Below are positions 11,399 to 20,375 of a stretch of 64,000 nucleotides of DNA, piece by piece; position 1 is the first letter of the stretch; each line of letters begins with the position of its first letter. Position numbers and translations under genes: made by a program. Origin of the DNA: Pseudomonadota bacterium (GTDB lineage Bacteria; Pseudomonadota; Gammaproteobacteria; Burkholderiales; Burkholderiaceae_F); assembly GCA_021838715.1 (NCBI GenBank), contig JAKCCX010000001.1:98243-162242 (forward strand). Reading direction: 5' to 3'. Below the pieces are notes generated by a model. That model searched no databases, was not told the DNA's origin, and worked only from the letters and a program-made list of their open reading frames with translations.

Positions 11399-13561
11399 AT
11401 GGGGGTATTTCAGAACGATGCCCTGATCGCCGAGATGCGCTCCCCCCGCCAAGCCGCCACACTGCACGACGAAGTCCCCAGCGAAAAGCCGATCGGCGAG
11501 ATCCTCGTCGAGCAACAGGCCGCCACCACCGAGCAGATCGAACGGGCGGTCGCGCTGCAGGAAACCCTGCGGGTCCAGAAACTGGGCGAGATCCTGGTCC
11601 ACCGGCAGATCGTCACGGCGGAAGGCCTGTTCGAGGCGCTCTCGGCGCAGTCGCGCATGCCGATGGCGCGGCTCGGCGAGGTGCTCGTATCCCTCGACCT
11701 CATCGACCAGTCCCAGCTCGATTCCGCGCTGGCCATCCAGCAGGCCGACCGGAACATTCCGCTGGGCGAGTTGCTGGTACGCGAAAAGATGATTTCGCGC
11801 GACGACCTCCGGTCGGCGCTCGCACGGAAGATGGGCTACCCCGTCGTCGACGTGCATCGGTTCCCGGTCGAAGTCGAGGCGCTCAAACGCGTTCCGTACG
11901 CCCTTGCGCGGCGGCTGCACGTGCTGCCGCTCGCCATGCTCGACGGGCGCCTGGCCATCGGCATCGAGGACGTCACGCGACGGGCGGCCCTGGACGAAAT
12001 CGAATTCGTGTCCCAGTGCAAGGTCGTGCCGGCGCTGGCAACCCAACAGGACATCGACGAGGCGCTGCCCGTCGCATACGCCCGCATCGGCGCCAACCCC
12101 GAGCCGGCGGCCGGCGCACTGGACTTCTGCGAGCTTCCGCTGGCGTCGGCCAAGCCCGAGCTGGTCGGCAGCAGCCGGGTCTTGCGCGACAAGGCGCGCG
12201 CGGCCGGGCGGGGGATGGAGTCGCCGACACCTGCCGTCGACATCGGCAGACTGGCCGAAGAGCTCGAGCAGGTCGATACCGAGGCGCCGGTCGATTCCGC
12301 GGCAATCGAACAGAGCGACAACTCGCTCGTGCGCCTCATCAACCAGATGATCGTCGAAGCGCATGCCGACTCGGTCTCCGACATCCACATCGAATGCGCC
12401 GGGGACCGCGGCAAAGTGCGGATCCGCTTCCGCAAGGACGGACGGCTGCGGCCGTACCTGGAATTGCCGAACAGCTACGCCAACCCGCTGGTGTCGCGCA
12501 TCAAGATCATGTGCGACCTGGACATCTCGGAGCGGCGCAAGCCCCAGGACGGCAAGATCAACTTCGCCCGCTATTCGCCGCAGCACAAGCTCGAATTGCG
12601 CGTTGCGACGATTCCGACCAGCAACGGCCTGGAGGACGCCGTCCTGCGGCTGCTGGCGGCGGCCAAGCCGATTCCGCTCGACCAGATGAACCTCAGCCCC
12701 GACAACCTGCTGCGGCTCGGATCATTGATCGAGCGCCCTTACGGCCTGGTGCTGTGCGTCGGCCCGACCGGCTCCGGCAAGACGACCACCCTGCACTCGG
12801 CGCTCGGCCACATCAACACCCCCGAGCGCAAGATCTGGACCGCCGAGGATCCGGTGGAAATCACCCAGGCCGGGCTGCGCCAGGTGCAGGTCAACCCGAA
12901 GATCGACTGGACTTTCGCCAAGGCCCTGCGCGCCTTCCTGCGCGCCGACCCGGACGTGATCATGGTGGGGGAAGCGCGCGACGCGGAGACCGCCCACATG
13001 GTGGTCGAGGCATCGCTCACGGGACACCTCGTGTTCTCGACGCTGCACACCAATACCGCGTCGGAGACGATCACCCGCCTCATCGACCTCGGCGTCGACC
13101 CGTTCAATTTTGCCGATGCCCTGCTCGGCGTGCTGGCCCAGCGCCTCGTGCGCCGGCTCTGCCCCCACTGCCGGACCGAACGCCCGGCAAGCGCGGAGGA
13201 AATCGAAGAACTGCTGTCCGACTACCTGGGGACCGCGCCGAATGCCGGCGCGCGACTCGTGCGCAAGACGACCGCGGCCGAATGGCAGCACCGCCACGGC
13301 CGGGACGGCGTACTGATGCGATACGGCAGCGCGGGCTGCCCGCGCTGCGGCGGCACCGGCTTGCTGGGGCGGATCGCGATCCACGAACTCATGGTCAGCA
13401 ATCAGGAGTTGCGCCACCTCATCCAGACGCGCGCCACGCCCGCCGAACTGTTGGCGTGCGCGACCCGCAACGGCATGCAGACCCTGCGGCAGGACGGCAT
13501 CGAGAAAGTGCTGCAGGGGTTGACGACGATCGAGGAAGTGCGGGCGACGAGCAACCAATAG
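11399..13561 (+). CDS. PilB/GspE-type secretion ATPase with tandem N-terminal MshEN-like repeats
   Basis: CVGPTGSGKTTTLHSAL; RADPDVIMVGEARDAETAHMVVEASLTGHLVFSTLHTN; C-terminal CPHC...CPRC; four N-terminal LGExLV repeats. Confidence 0.88.
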   Translation: MGVFQNDALIAEMRSPRQAATLHDEVPSEKPIGEILVEQQAATTEQIERAVALQETLRVQKLGEILVHRQIVTAEGLFEALSAQSRMPMARLGEVLVSLDLIDQSQLDSALAIQQADRNIPLGELLVREKMISRDDLRSALARKMGYPVVDVHRFPVEVEALKRVPYALARRLHVLPLAMLDGRLAIGIEDVTRRAALDEIEFVSQCKVVPALATQQDIDEALPVAYARIGANPEPAAGALDFCELPLASAKPELVGSSRVLRDKARAAGRGMESPTPAVDIGRLAEELEQVDTEAPVDSAAIEQSDNSLVRLINQMIVEAHADSVSDIHIECAGDRGKVRIRFRKDGRLRPYLELPNSYANPLVSRIKIMCDLDISERRKPQDGKINFARYSPQHKLELRVATIPTSNGLEDAVLRLLAAAKPIPLDQMNLSPDNLLRLGSLIERPYGLVLCVGPTGSGKTTTLHSALGHINTPERKIWTAEDPVEITQAGLRQVQVNPKIDWTFAKALRAFLRADPDVIMVGEARDAETAHMVVEASLTGHLVFSTLHTNTASETITRLIDLGVDPFNFADALLGVLAQRLVRRLCPHCRTERPASAEEIEELLSDYLGTAPNAGARLVRKTTAAEWQHRHGRDGVLMRYGSAGCPRCGGTGLLGRIAIHELMVSNQELRHLIQTRATPAELLACATRNGMQTLRQDGIEKVLQGLTTIEEVRATSNQ

Positions 13562-13577
13562 GGCCGGCCCGCCGCGC

Positions 13578-14531
13578 TCAGGCGGACCAGATCAAGCCAT
13601 GCGCGCCGAGACTGCGCGCCCGCGCCAAGGTCGGCGCCGACGGCGCCAAGGGGACGTAGACCGGCAACGGGCTCTCCCGGCACAGATCGGCGATCGCCTC
13701 CCAATCCGGAACGCGCCCGGGCTCCGTTTCCATCAGCGCGAAATCGCAACCCGAAGCCGCCGCGCGCACGAGGTCCGACCGGTCGCGCACGCCGCCGCCG
13801 AACCACACCGCCGGGCCGGCGCGGCGCAGCGCGTCGGGTCGATCCGGCGCATCGTCGCGCAAGGCCCGCGCGGCACGGACCACGCCGCCCTCCCAGTCGG
13901 CGACGGCATCGCCCCGGCAACAGGACCAATCGACCAGCAGATGCGCGCCATACGCGCGCGCCTGCTGCGCGCCAACACGCAGCGCCGGCAGCGCGTCCGC
14001 GACGCGCAGGCGCGGCTCGCGCACCAGCAGCTGCCGCGCGCCGCGCCCGAGCCGATCGTCGATCCAGCGGAGCACGGCGGCGCCATCGGGCAGGTCACCC
14101 GGCGACAGAACGGTCATGGAGGGAAGCTGCGCCCAGCGCAAGGCCGGGATCGCCGCCGGCAGCAGCGGCTGGGGTGGCGGCGCATCCGGGTCGTGGAACC
14201 GCAAGCGCTGCCCCTCCTTCGGCTCCGGCGCCCCGGCCCAGGCGAACACCCGGCGGAAGTACAGCCGCACGTAGGCGTGCGGATAGTCGTGCTCGATCAC
14301 CGTCCACGGCTCGGAAGCCTGGACATGCAGGCCCAGCTCCTCGTGCAGTTCGCGCGCGAGCGCCGCCTCCACCGATTCGCCCGCTTCGATCTTGCCGCCC
14401 GGAAACTCCCAATAGCCGGCGTACGGTTTACCCTCGGGCCGGTCGGCGAGCAGCACGGCGCCATCGCCGCGCACCAGGACGCCGACGGCGACGCGGGTGG
14501 TGGGGCGGGATGGCGGGATATTGGCGGGCAT
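13578..14531 (-). CDS. Nudix hydrolase (MutT-like) fused to a ThiE/TMP-synthase-like domain
   Basis: GYWEFPGGKIEAGESVEAALARELHEELGL Nudix box; C-terminal TIM-barrel-like segment LLVREPRLRVADALPAL...VWFGGGVRDRSDLVRAAASGCDFALM. Confidence 0.88.
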   Translation of the reverse strand: MPANIPPSRPTTRVAVGVLVRGDGAVLLADRPEGKPYAGYWEFPGGKIEAGESVEAALARELHEELGLHVQASEPWTVIEHDYPHAYVRLYFRRVFAWAGAPEPKEGQRLRFHDPDAPPPQPLLPAAIPALRWAQLPSMTVLSPGDLPDGAAVLRWIDDRLGRGARQLLVREPRLRVADALPALRVGAQQARAYGAHLLVDWSCCRGDAVADWEGGVVRAARALRDDAPDRPDALRRAGPAVWFGGGVRDRSDLVRAAASGCDFALMETEPGRVPDWEAIADLCRESPLPVYVPLAPSAPTLARARSLGAHGLIWSA

Positions 14532-14718
14532 TTGTCTCGATGCGTCACGATGACACGGTCCGAGACTTTATCGCATACTCCATCCTGTTCGATGGTCAGG
14601 CCGTCGCGCTGAACGTCCAGTTGATACGAGATGAGCGAAATCCATTTCCTCGTTGAGGAAGCGCAGGACAGAACACGGCTCGCGCTCCAACGCCACCGCG
14701 CTCGTCGGGAGTGAATTA

Positions 14719-14761
14719 GATCCTTGCATATTGCATATGTCATATTTAATATGCAAGGATC
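14719..14761. promoter_or_regulatory. 14-bp perfect inverted repeat abutting the DUF4143 ATPase start codon (candidate operator)
   Basis: GATCCTTGCATATT-gcatatgtcatattt-AATATGCAAGGATC; AT-rich against GC-rich surroundings; ATG begins at 14762. Confidence 0.6.
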
Positions 14762-15910
14762 ATGGCCGCAACACTCGAACGATTCGCTGATTCGCAGGTA
14801 CGCGCCGCGCTGGCGCGCAGTCCGGCTGTGGCACTGCTGGGACCCCGCCAGGTCGGCAAGACGACGCTGGCGAAACGGATCGCGGGGGGACTTCCGGGGT
14901 CCGTCTACCTGGATCTGGAATCGGAGCGGGACCGAATCCGCCTGACCGATCCGCGCTTGTTCTTCGAGCGCTATCGGGGCCGCCTGCTGGTGCTCGACGA
15001 GGTGCAGAACGCGCCGGGGATTTTTGCGGAATTGCGCGGAGAGATCGATTCATTCCGCCATCCCGGTCGTTTCCTGATTCTCGGATCCGCGTCCCCACAC
15101 CTGCTGCGCCAATCGTCGGAATCCCTGGCCGGGCGCCTGGAGTATGTCGACATGGCTCCGGTGCAGGTTGCCGAATTCTGCCGCGTATTCGAGGATCTGC
15201 AGACGTTGTGGCTGCGCGGTGGATTTCCACCCGCCCTGCTGGCGCATGGTGAAGCGGATTGCTGGGACTGGCGCGAAGGCTTCCTTCGCAACCTCATATC
15301 CCGCGACCTGCCGGCGCTTGGCATCGCTCCTGCGCCGGAAACGATGCATCGCTTCTGGCGCATGCTGGCGCATCTGCACGGGCAGCTGTTCAATGCCTCG
15401 GCGATCGCATCGTCTCTGGGTGTATCGCCACCCACCGTTTCCCGCCATCTCGATGCGCTATGCGGCGCTTTTCTGGTCCGCAGACTGGAACCCCTGCACG
15501 GGAATCTGGGGAAACGTCTGGTCAAATCCCCCAAGGTCTACGTCCGCGACAGCGGGTTACTTCATCATCTGCTGGGCGTCATGACGGTGGACGACCTCAT
15601 CGGCCACCCCGGTGCCGGAGCATCGTGGGAGGGGTTCGTGATCGAGCAGATCTGCAATCGCCTGCCGCGCGGAGCGACCGCCTCGTTTTACCGCACGGCG
15701 GCAGGCGCGGAACTCGACCTGGTCGTCGAAACGGGAAAACGAAAGATCGGATATGAGGTCAAATTCTCTTCCGCGCCGAAAGTGACGAAGGGATTCTGGC
15801 AGGCGTGCTCGGATCTTGCCGTGGACCGCGCGTACGTGGTTGCGCCGGTCCGCGAACCCTGGCCGCTGGCAAACGATGTCGAGGTGATTTCCCCCTTCCA
15901 GTTGCCATGA
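14762..15910 (+). CDS. AAA ATPase with DUF4143 C-terminal domain
   Basis: LLGPRQVGKTTLAKRIA; LLVLDEVQNAPGIFAELR; SPPTVSRHLDAL; RTAAGAELDLVVE nuclease-like C-terminus. Confidence 0.92.
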   Translation: MAATLERFADSQVRAALARSPAVALLGPRQVGKTTLAKRIAGGLPGSVYLDLESERDRIRLTDPRLFFERYRGRLLVLDEVQNAPGIFAELRGEIDSFRHPGRFLILGSASPHLLRQSSESLAGRLEYVDMAPVQVAEFCRVFEDLQTLWLRGGFPPALLAHGEADCWDWREGFLRNLISRDLPALGIAPAPETMHRFWRMLAHLHGQLFNASAIASSLGVSPPTVSRHLDALCGAFLVRRLEPLHGNLGKRLVKSPKVYVRDSGLLHHLLGVMTVDDLIGHPGAGASWEGFVIEQICNRLPRGATASFYRTAAGAELDLVVETGKRKIGYEVKFSSAPKVTKGFWQACSDLAVDRAYVVAPVREPWPLANDVEVISPFQLP

Positions 15911-15935
15911 CCACGTACGGAGGAAGAATCTTGCG

Positions 15936-16814
15936 TCAAGCCGGTGATGACGGAACCGCGCCAATCAAGCCTTGCCGCCCGGCGTAATCGCGCGCGAACT
16001 GCAGCGCGACCCGGCCGGAGCGCGAACCGCGCTGCAGCGCGAAGCGCAAGGCTTCGCCGCGCGCCGCCTCGACGTCCTGCGCGGCAAGCCCGAAGTGGCG
16101 CAACCAGTGCGCGACGATCTCCAGGTAATCGTCCTGACGGAACGAGCGGAACGACAGCCACAGGCCGAAGCGCTCCGAGAGCGAGATCTTTTCCTCCACC
16201 GTCTCCGCGGGGTGCAGGTCGCCCTGGGCGTCATAGGTTCCGGCGAGGTTTTCCTCCATCGATTCCGGCATGAGATGGCGGCGGTTGGAGGTGGCATAGA
16301 CGAGCAGGTTCGATGCGCCGGCCGCGATCGAACCGTCGAGCGCGGCCTTCAACGCCTTGTACGAGGCATCACCCATTTCAAACGAAAGGTCGTCGCAGAA
16401 CGCGATGAAACGCTCGGGGCGCGGCGCGACCAGCGCGGCGATTGCCGGAAGATCGACCAGGTCGGCCTTGTCGACTTCGATCAGCCGAAGCCCGCGCCCG
16501 GCAAACTCGGCAAGACAGGCCCGCACCAGCGACGACTTCCCGGTGCCGCGCGCGCCGGTGAGCAGCACGTGATTCGCGGGCAGTCCGCGCACGAACTGCT
16601 CGGTGTTGCGAAGGATCGCGTCCTTCTGCACGTCGACCCCAAGCAGATCGCCCGCCTCGATGCGCGCGATGCGGTCCACCGCGACGAGTTCGCCGCTCTC
16701 CGCGCCGAGAAAACGGCGTTTGCGCCAGTGAAACGCCTGCGCGGTCCAGTCCGGCCCGGCGGGCACCGGCGCCCAATGATCGAGCCAGCGGACGAGACGG
16801 TCGAGCGGATCCAT
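15936..16814 (-). CDS. DUF815 family AAA ATPase
   Basis: NHVLLTGARGTGKSSLVRACLAEF; IAFCDDLSFE; LLVYATSNRRHLMPESMEEN. Confidence 0.92.
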   Translation of the reverse strand: MDPLDRLVRWLDHWAPVPAGPDWTAQAFHWRKRRFLGAESGELVAVDRIARIEAGDLLGVDVQKDAILRNTEQFVRGLPANHVLLTGARGTGKSSLVRACLAEFAGRGLRLIEVDKADLVDLPAIAALVAPRPERFIAFCDDLSFEMGDASYKALKAALDGSIAAGASNLLVYATSNRRHLMPESMEENLAGTYDAQGDLHPAETVEEKISLSERFGLWLSFRSFRQDDYLEIVAHWLRHFGLAAQDVEAARGEALRFALQRGSRSGRVALQFARDYAGRQGLIGAVPSSPA

Positions 16815-16916
16815 TTCTTCTCCTTGAACAGCCGGGAGAAGTTGATACCACAAATCGCGGATGCCAACCTTGGCGCAGCAGCGCGGCAGCGCACGCGTCC
16901 GGATCGAAAATTTTCC

Positions 16917-17372
16917 TCAGGGTTTCAATTGCCCGCGAATTTCCCCGCCCATGTACTGGTCGCTGTGCACGTTGATGTACAGATCGCCGGCCTTGTACTC
17001 GTTCATCTGCCGGGGCGTGAGCCTGGCGCCCGCGGGAACGGACCAGGTGCCGCCGCCGCTGTTGTCGAGGTCGATGATGTGCCGACCGTTGGTGCCGGGC
17101 GCGCCGATATGGATGTGCGCCATGGTGGCATCCATCCCCATCACCATGACGCTGCCGTGCACCGAACCGTCGTCGCCGACCGTGATCGTTCCATGCCCGG
17201 ATGCGGCGGTATGGACCGGCGGCACTTCCTGCGCGCCGCTCAGCACCACCTGCGATTGCGCGGCAAGCGCGATGTCGGGCTGCAATGCGAACCCACCGGC
17301 CAACGAAATTGCCAACGCGGCGGACGCGACGGCGGAAAACGGGAAACGGCCACTTCGAAGGATTCCATTCAT
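16917..17372 (-). CDS. Secreted CHRD-domain protein
   Basis: Signal peptide then VVLSGAQEVPPVHTAASGHGTITVGDDGSVHGSVMVMGMDATMAHIHIGAPGTNG. Confidence 0.85.
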   Translation of the reverse strand: MNGILRSGRFPFSAVASAALAISLAGGFALQPDIALAAQSQVVLSGAQEVPPVHTAASGHGTITVGDDGSVHGSVMVMGMDATMAHIHIGAPGTNGRHIIDLDNSGGGTWSVPAGARLTPRQMNEYKAGDLYINVHSDQYMGGEIRGQLKP

Positions 17373-17581
17373 GCTGGTGCTCCTCTGGAAGGCGTTCATC
17401 GTAGCGAACCGCATTGCATGCGGCTCGCACCCTTCGCCGCCGCGAATTTCGACGGCGAGCGGACAGCGTACTCCGGTGCAACGCAACCGGGCGGGAGAAC
17501 CATTCTTGGCGCATGGTCATCGCGCGGAGGATCGCCTTCCGGCGCCCGCGGCGCGTGGCACCATGCGCTATAAACCGCGCC

Positions 17582-18574
17582 ATGCACCCCCGCCTCACCG
17601 TCGGCATCGTCACGCCCGCCACGCCCGAAACCAACAACGGCAACTGGCGCACCGCCGTACGCTGGGCGCGGATGCTGGCGCCGCAATTCCGCACCCGGGT
17701 CCTGCAGACCTGGCGGGGCGAACCGGTCGACCTGCTCATCGCATTGCACGCCCGCCGCTCGGCGGCGTCCATCGCCGCCTGGGCCGCGGCGCGGGACGCG
17801 CACCGGGCCGGCCCGCTGATCGTCGCGCTCACCGGAACGGATCTCTATCGCGACATTCATCACGACCAAAGCGCGCAGCGCTCGCTGCAGCATGCCGATG
17901 CGCTGATCGTCCTGCAGGAGAACGGCGCGGACGCGCTGCCCGCCGCGCTGCGCGCGCGGACCTCGGTGATCTATCAGTCCGGCGGCAAGCGCGCAACGCT
18001 GCCCAAGACCTCGGTACGCCTGCGGGCGCTGATGGTCGGACATCTGCGCGACGAAAAATCGCCCCAGACCTATTTCGCAGCGGCGCGACTGCTGCGCGAC
18101 CGCAACGACATCGTGCTCGACCACATCGGTGCAGCGCTGAACGCGGACCTGGAACGGGAGGCGCGCGCGGCGATGGCAGAATGCCCGGCGTACCACTGGC
18201 TGGGCGCGCTGCCGCACCGGGAGACGCTGCGGCGCATCCAGCGCGCGCATGTGCTCGTGCATCCCAGTCGGATGGAGGGCGGCGCGCACGTGATCCTCGA
18301 GGCGATCCGTAGCGGCACCCCCGTGCTTGCATCCGACATTCCGGGAAATGTCGGTATGCTGGGCAGGGACTATGCCGGATATTTTCCGGTCGGCGATGCG
18401 GCGGCCTTGCGGAACCTGCTCGTGCGCTGCCGCGACGAGCCGGCGTGGCTGGCGGAACTGGCGCGCGAGGGCCGCCAGCGCGCGCCGCGATTCGAACCGG
18501 CCGAGGAACAACGCCGACTCCGCCGCCTGGTGGCGCAATGTCTGCAACATCGCATGGAAGGAAACGTGTCGTGA
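17582..18574 (+). CDS. senB: Glycosyltransferase, TIGR04348-like; candidate selenosugar synthase SenB
   Basis: IVTPATPETNNGNWRTAVRWARML N-terminus; LIALHARRSAASIAAW; VHPSRMEGGAHVILEAIRSGTPVLASDIPGNVGMLG; overlaps selD start (GTGA). Confidence 0.82.
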   Translation: MHPRLTVGIVTPATPETNNGNWRTAVRWARMLAPQFRTRVLQTWRGEPVDLLIALHARRSAASIAAWAAARDAHRAGPLIVALTGTDLYRDIHHDQSAQRSLQHADALIVLQENGADALPAALRARTSVIYQSGGKRATLPKTSVRLRALMVGHLRDEKSPQTYFAAARLLRDRNDIVLDHIGAALNADLEREARAAMAECPAYHWLGALPHRETLRRIQRAHVLVHPSRMEGGAHVILEAIRSGTPVLASDIPGNVGMLGRDYAGYFPVGDAAALRNLLVRCRDEPAWLAELAREGRQRAPRFEPAEEQRRLRRLVAQCLQHRMEGNVS

Positions 18575-19638
18575 GGGAAAACCATCCGCCCCGCCTGACC
18601 TCGCTGTCCCACGGCGGCGGCTGCGGCTGCAAGATCGCGCCGGGGGTGCTTTCCGAGATCCTGCGCGGCACCGCGCAGATGCCGATCCCCCCCGAGTTGT
18701 TGGTCGGGATCGAAACGTCCGACGACGCGGCGGTCTACCGCCTCAACGACGAACAGGCAATCGTCGCGACGACCGACTTCTTCATGCCGATCGTCGACGA
18801 CCCATTCGATTTCGGCCGCATCGCGGCGACCAACGCGATCTCCGACATCTATGCGATGGGCGCGCGACCGATTTTCGCGCTGGCCATCGTCGCCATGCCG
18901 ATCAAGGAACTGCCGATCGCGACGATCCGGGGAATCCTCGAAGGTGGACAGCAGGTGTGCCGAGCGGCCGGGATCCCGATCGCAGGCGGGCACACCATCG
19001 ACTCGGTGGAACCGATCTACGGCCTGGTGGCGCTCGGCCTCGTTCATCCCGACCGCGTCCAGCGCAACAGCGGCGCGCGTCCGCGCGACCGGATCGTGCT
19101 GGGCAAGCCGCTGGGCGTGGGCGTGTATTCGGCGGCCCTGAAAAAGGATGCCCTGCCGCCGGACGCCTACGCGCGCATGATCGACACCGCCACGCGCCTG
19201 AATACGCCCGGCCCCGAACTTGCGGAGATCGAGGGCGTGCATGCGCTCTCGGATGTCACCGGATTCGGCCTTGCGGGGCACGCCCTCGAACTGGCGCGCG
19301 GCGCCCGCCACCCGGTGCGGATCGACTGGGCGCGCGTGCCCTTGCTGCCGGGAGTGCGGGACCTCGCGCAGCAGGGACACACCACCGGCGCGTCGGCGCG
19401 CAATTGGGCGAGCTACGGCGCGGACGTGCAATTGCCCGCCGGGTTTTCCGAGGTCGACCGCGCGCTGCTCACCGATCCCCAGACCAGCGGCGGCCTGCTC
19501 GTGAGCTGCGCCCCATCGGCGGTGGATCAGGTGCTGGCGGTTTTCCGCAAGCACGGATTCGAGGCGGCGGTCGAGTGCGGCGAAGTCCTCGACGAGCTCG
19601 GGCCCGGAAAGCTGACCATCACTCGCGCAACGGCCTGA
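18571..19638 (+). CDS. selD: Selenide, water dikinase (selenophosphate synthetase, Cys form)
   Basis: LTSLSHGGGCGCKIAPGVL; TSDDAAVY; TTDFFMPIVDDPFDFGRIAATNAISDIYAMGA; DVTGFGLAGHALE; LTDPQTSGGLLV. Confidence 0.95.
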   Translation: MRENHPPRLTSLSHGGGCGCKIAPGVLSEILRGTAQMPIPPELLVGIETSDDAAVYRLNDEQAIVATTDFFMPIVDDPFDFGRIAATNAISDIYAMGARPIFALAIVAMPIKELPIATIRGILEGGQQVCRAAGIPIAGGHTIDSVEPIYGLVALGLVHPDRVQRNSGARPRDRIVLGKPLGVGVYSAALKKDALPPDAYARMIDTATRLNTPGPELAEIEGVHALSDVTGFGLAGHALELARGARHPVRIDWARVPLLPGVRDLAQQGHTTGASARNWASYGADVQLPAGFSEVDRALLTDPQTSGGLLVSCAPSAVDQVLAVFRKHGFEAAVECGEVLDELGPGKLTITRATA

Positions 19639-19673
19639 CCCGCAGGGCTCCAACCGAAAGGCGGAACCACGCC

Positions 19674-20375
19674 ATGCCCCTTCGAATCCACGTCCTGCAA
19701 CACGAACCCTTCGAGGGCATCGGCAGCATGGCGCCGCGACTTGCCGCGCTGGGCGCGGAGATCCGCACGACGCGGCTCTATGAGGATCCGGCACTGCCGG
19801 CGTCGAGCGATGCGGATCTCCTCATCGCCATGGGCGGGTCGATGAGCGTCAACGACGAGGCGCGCCTGCCGTGGCTGCGCCCGGAGAAGCGGTTCGTGCG
19901 CGCGGCGATCGACGCGGGAACCGCGGTGCTCGGCGTCTGCCTCGGCGCGCAGTTGATTGCCGACGCACTCGGCGCGCGCGTGACCCGCAATCCCGTTCCG
20001 GAAATCGGCTGGTTCCCGGTCGAGGGGGTGCCGCCGCCGGCCGGTGTCGATGCCTTCCGTTTTCCCGACCGGTTCCGGGCGTTCCACTGGCACGGGGAAA
20101 CCTTCGCCCTGCCGCCCGGCGCGATTCATCTGGCGCGATCGGCGCACTGTGCGCACCAGGCGTTTCAGTTCGGGCCACGGGTGATCGGATTGCAGTTCCA
20201 TCTGGAAACGACGCCGGACAGTGCGCAGGCCCTGATGGAAGGCTGTGCCGACGAGCTGATTCCCGGCGTCCCGACGATCCAGAGCGCGGAGGCGATCCGT
20301 TCCTCGGCGCAATATGAAGAGATCGATGCCTTGATGGGAGCGGTGTTGGCGTATCTGCTACGCCCGGGTCATTGA
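19674..20375 (+). CDS. Class-I (type 1) glutamine amidotransferase
   Basis: LIAMGGSMSV; VLGVCLGAQLIADALG nucleophile elbow; HWHGETFALP; GLQFHLETT. Confidence 0.88.
   Translation: MPLRIHVLQHEPFEGIGSMAPRLAALGAEIRTTRLYEDPALPASSDADLLIAMGGSMSVNDEARLPWLRPEKRFVRAAIDAGTAVLGVCLGAQLIADALGARVTRNPVPEIGWFPVEGVPPPAGVDAFRFPDRFRAFHWHGETFALPPGAIHLARSAHCAHQAFQFGPRVIGLQFHLETTPDSAQALMEGCADELIPGVPTIQSAEAIRSSAQYEEIDALMGAVLAYLLRPGH

Noticed and set aside
5964-13561. Type II secretion system locus
   Set aside because: The GspE/F-like genes are better explained as type IV pilus pilB/pilC/pilD plus one orphan ATPase; no gsp pseudopilin or GspC/D/L/M genes are present.
18571-18660. Selenocysteine-encoded SelD (in-frame UGA)
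   Set aside because: The catalytic position reads TGC (Cys) in GGGCGCK; no in-frame TGA.
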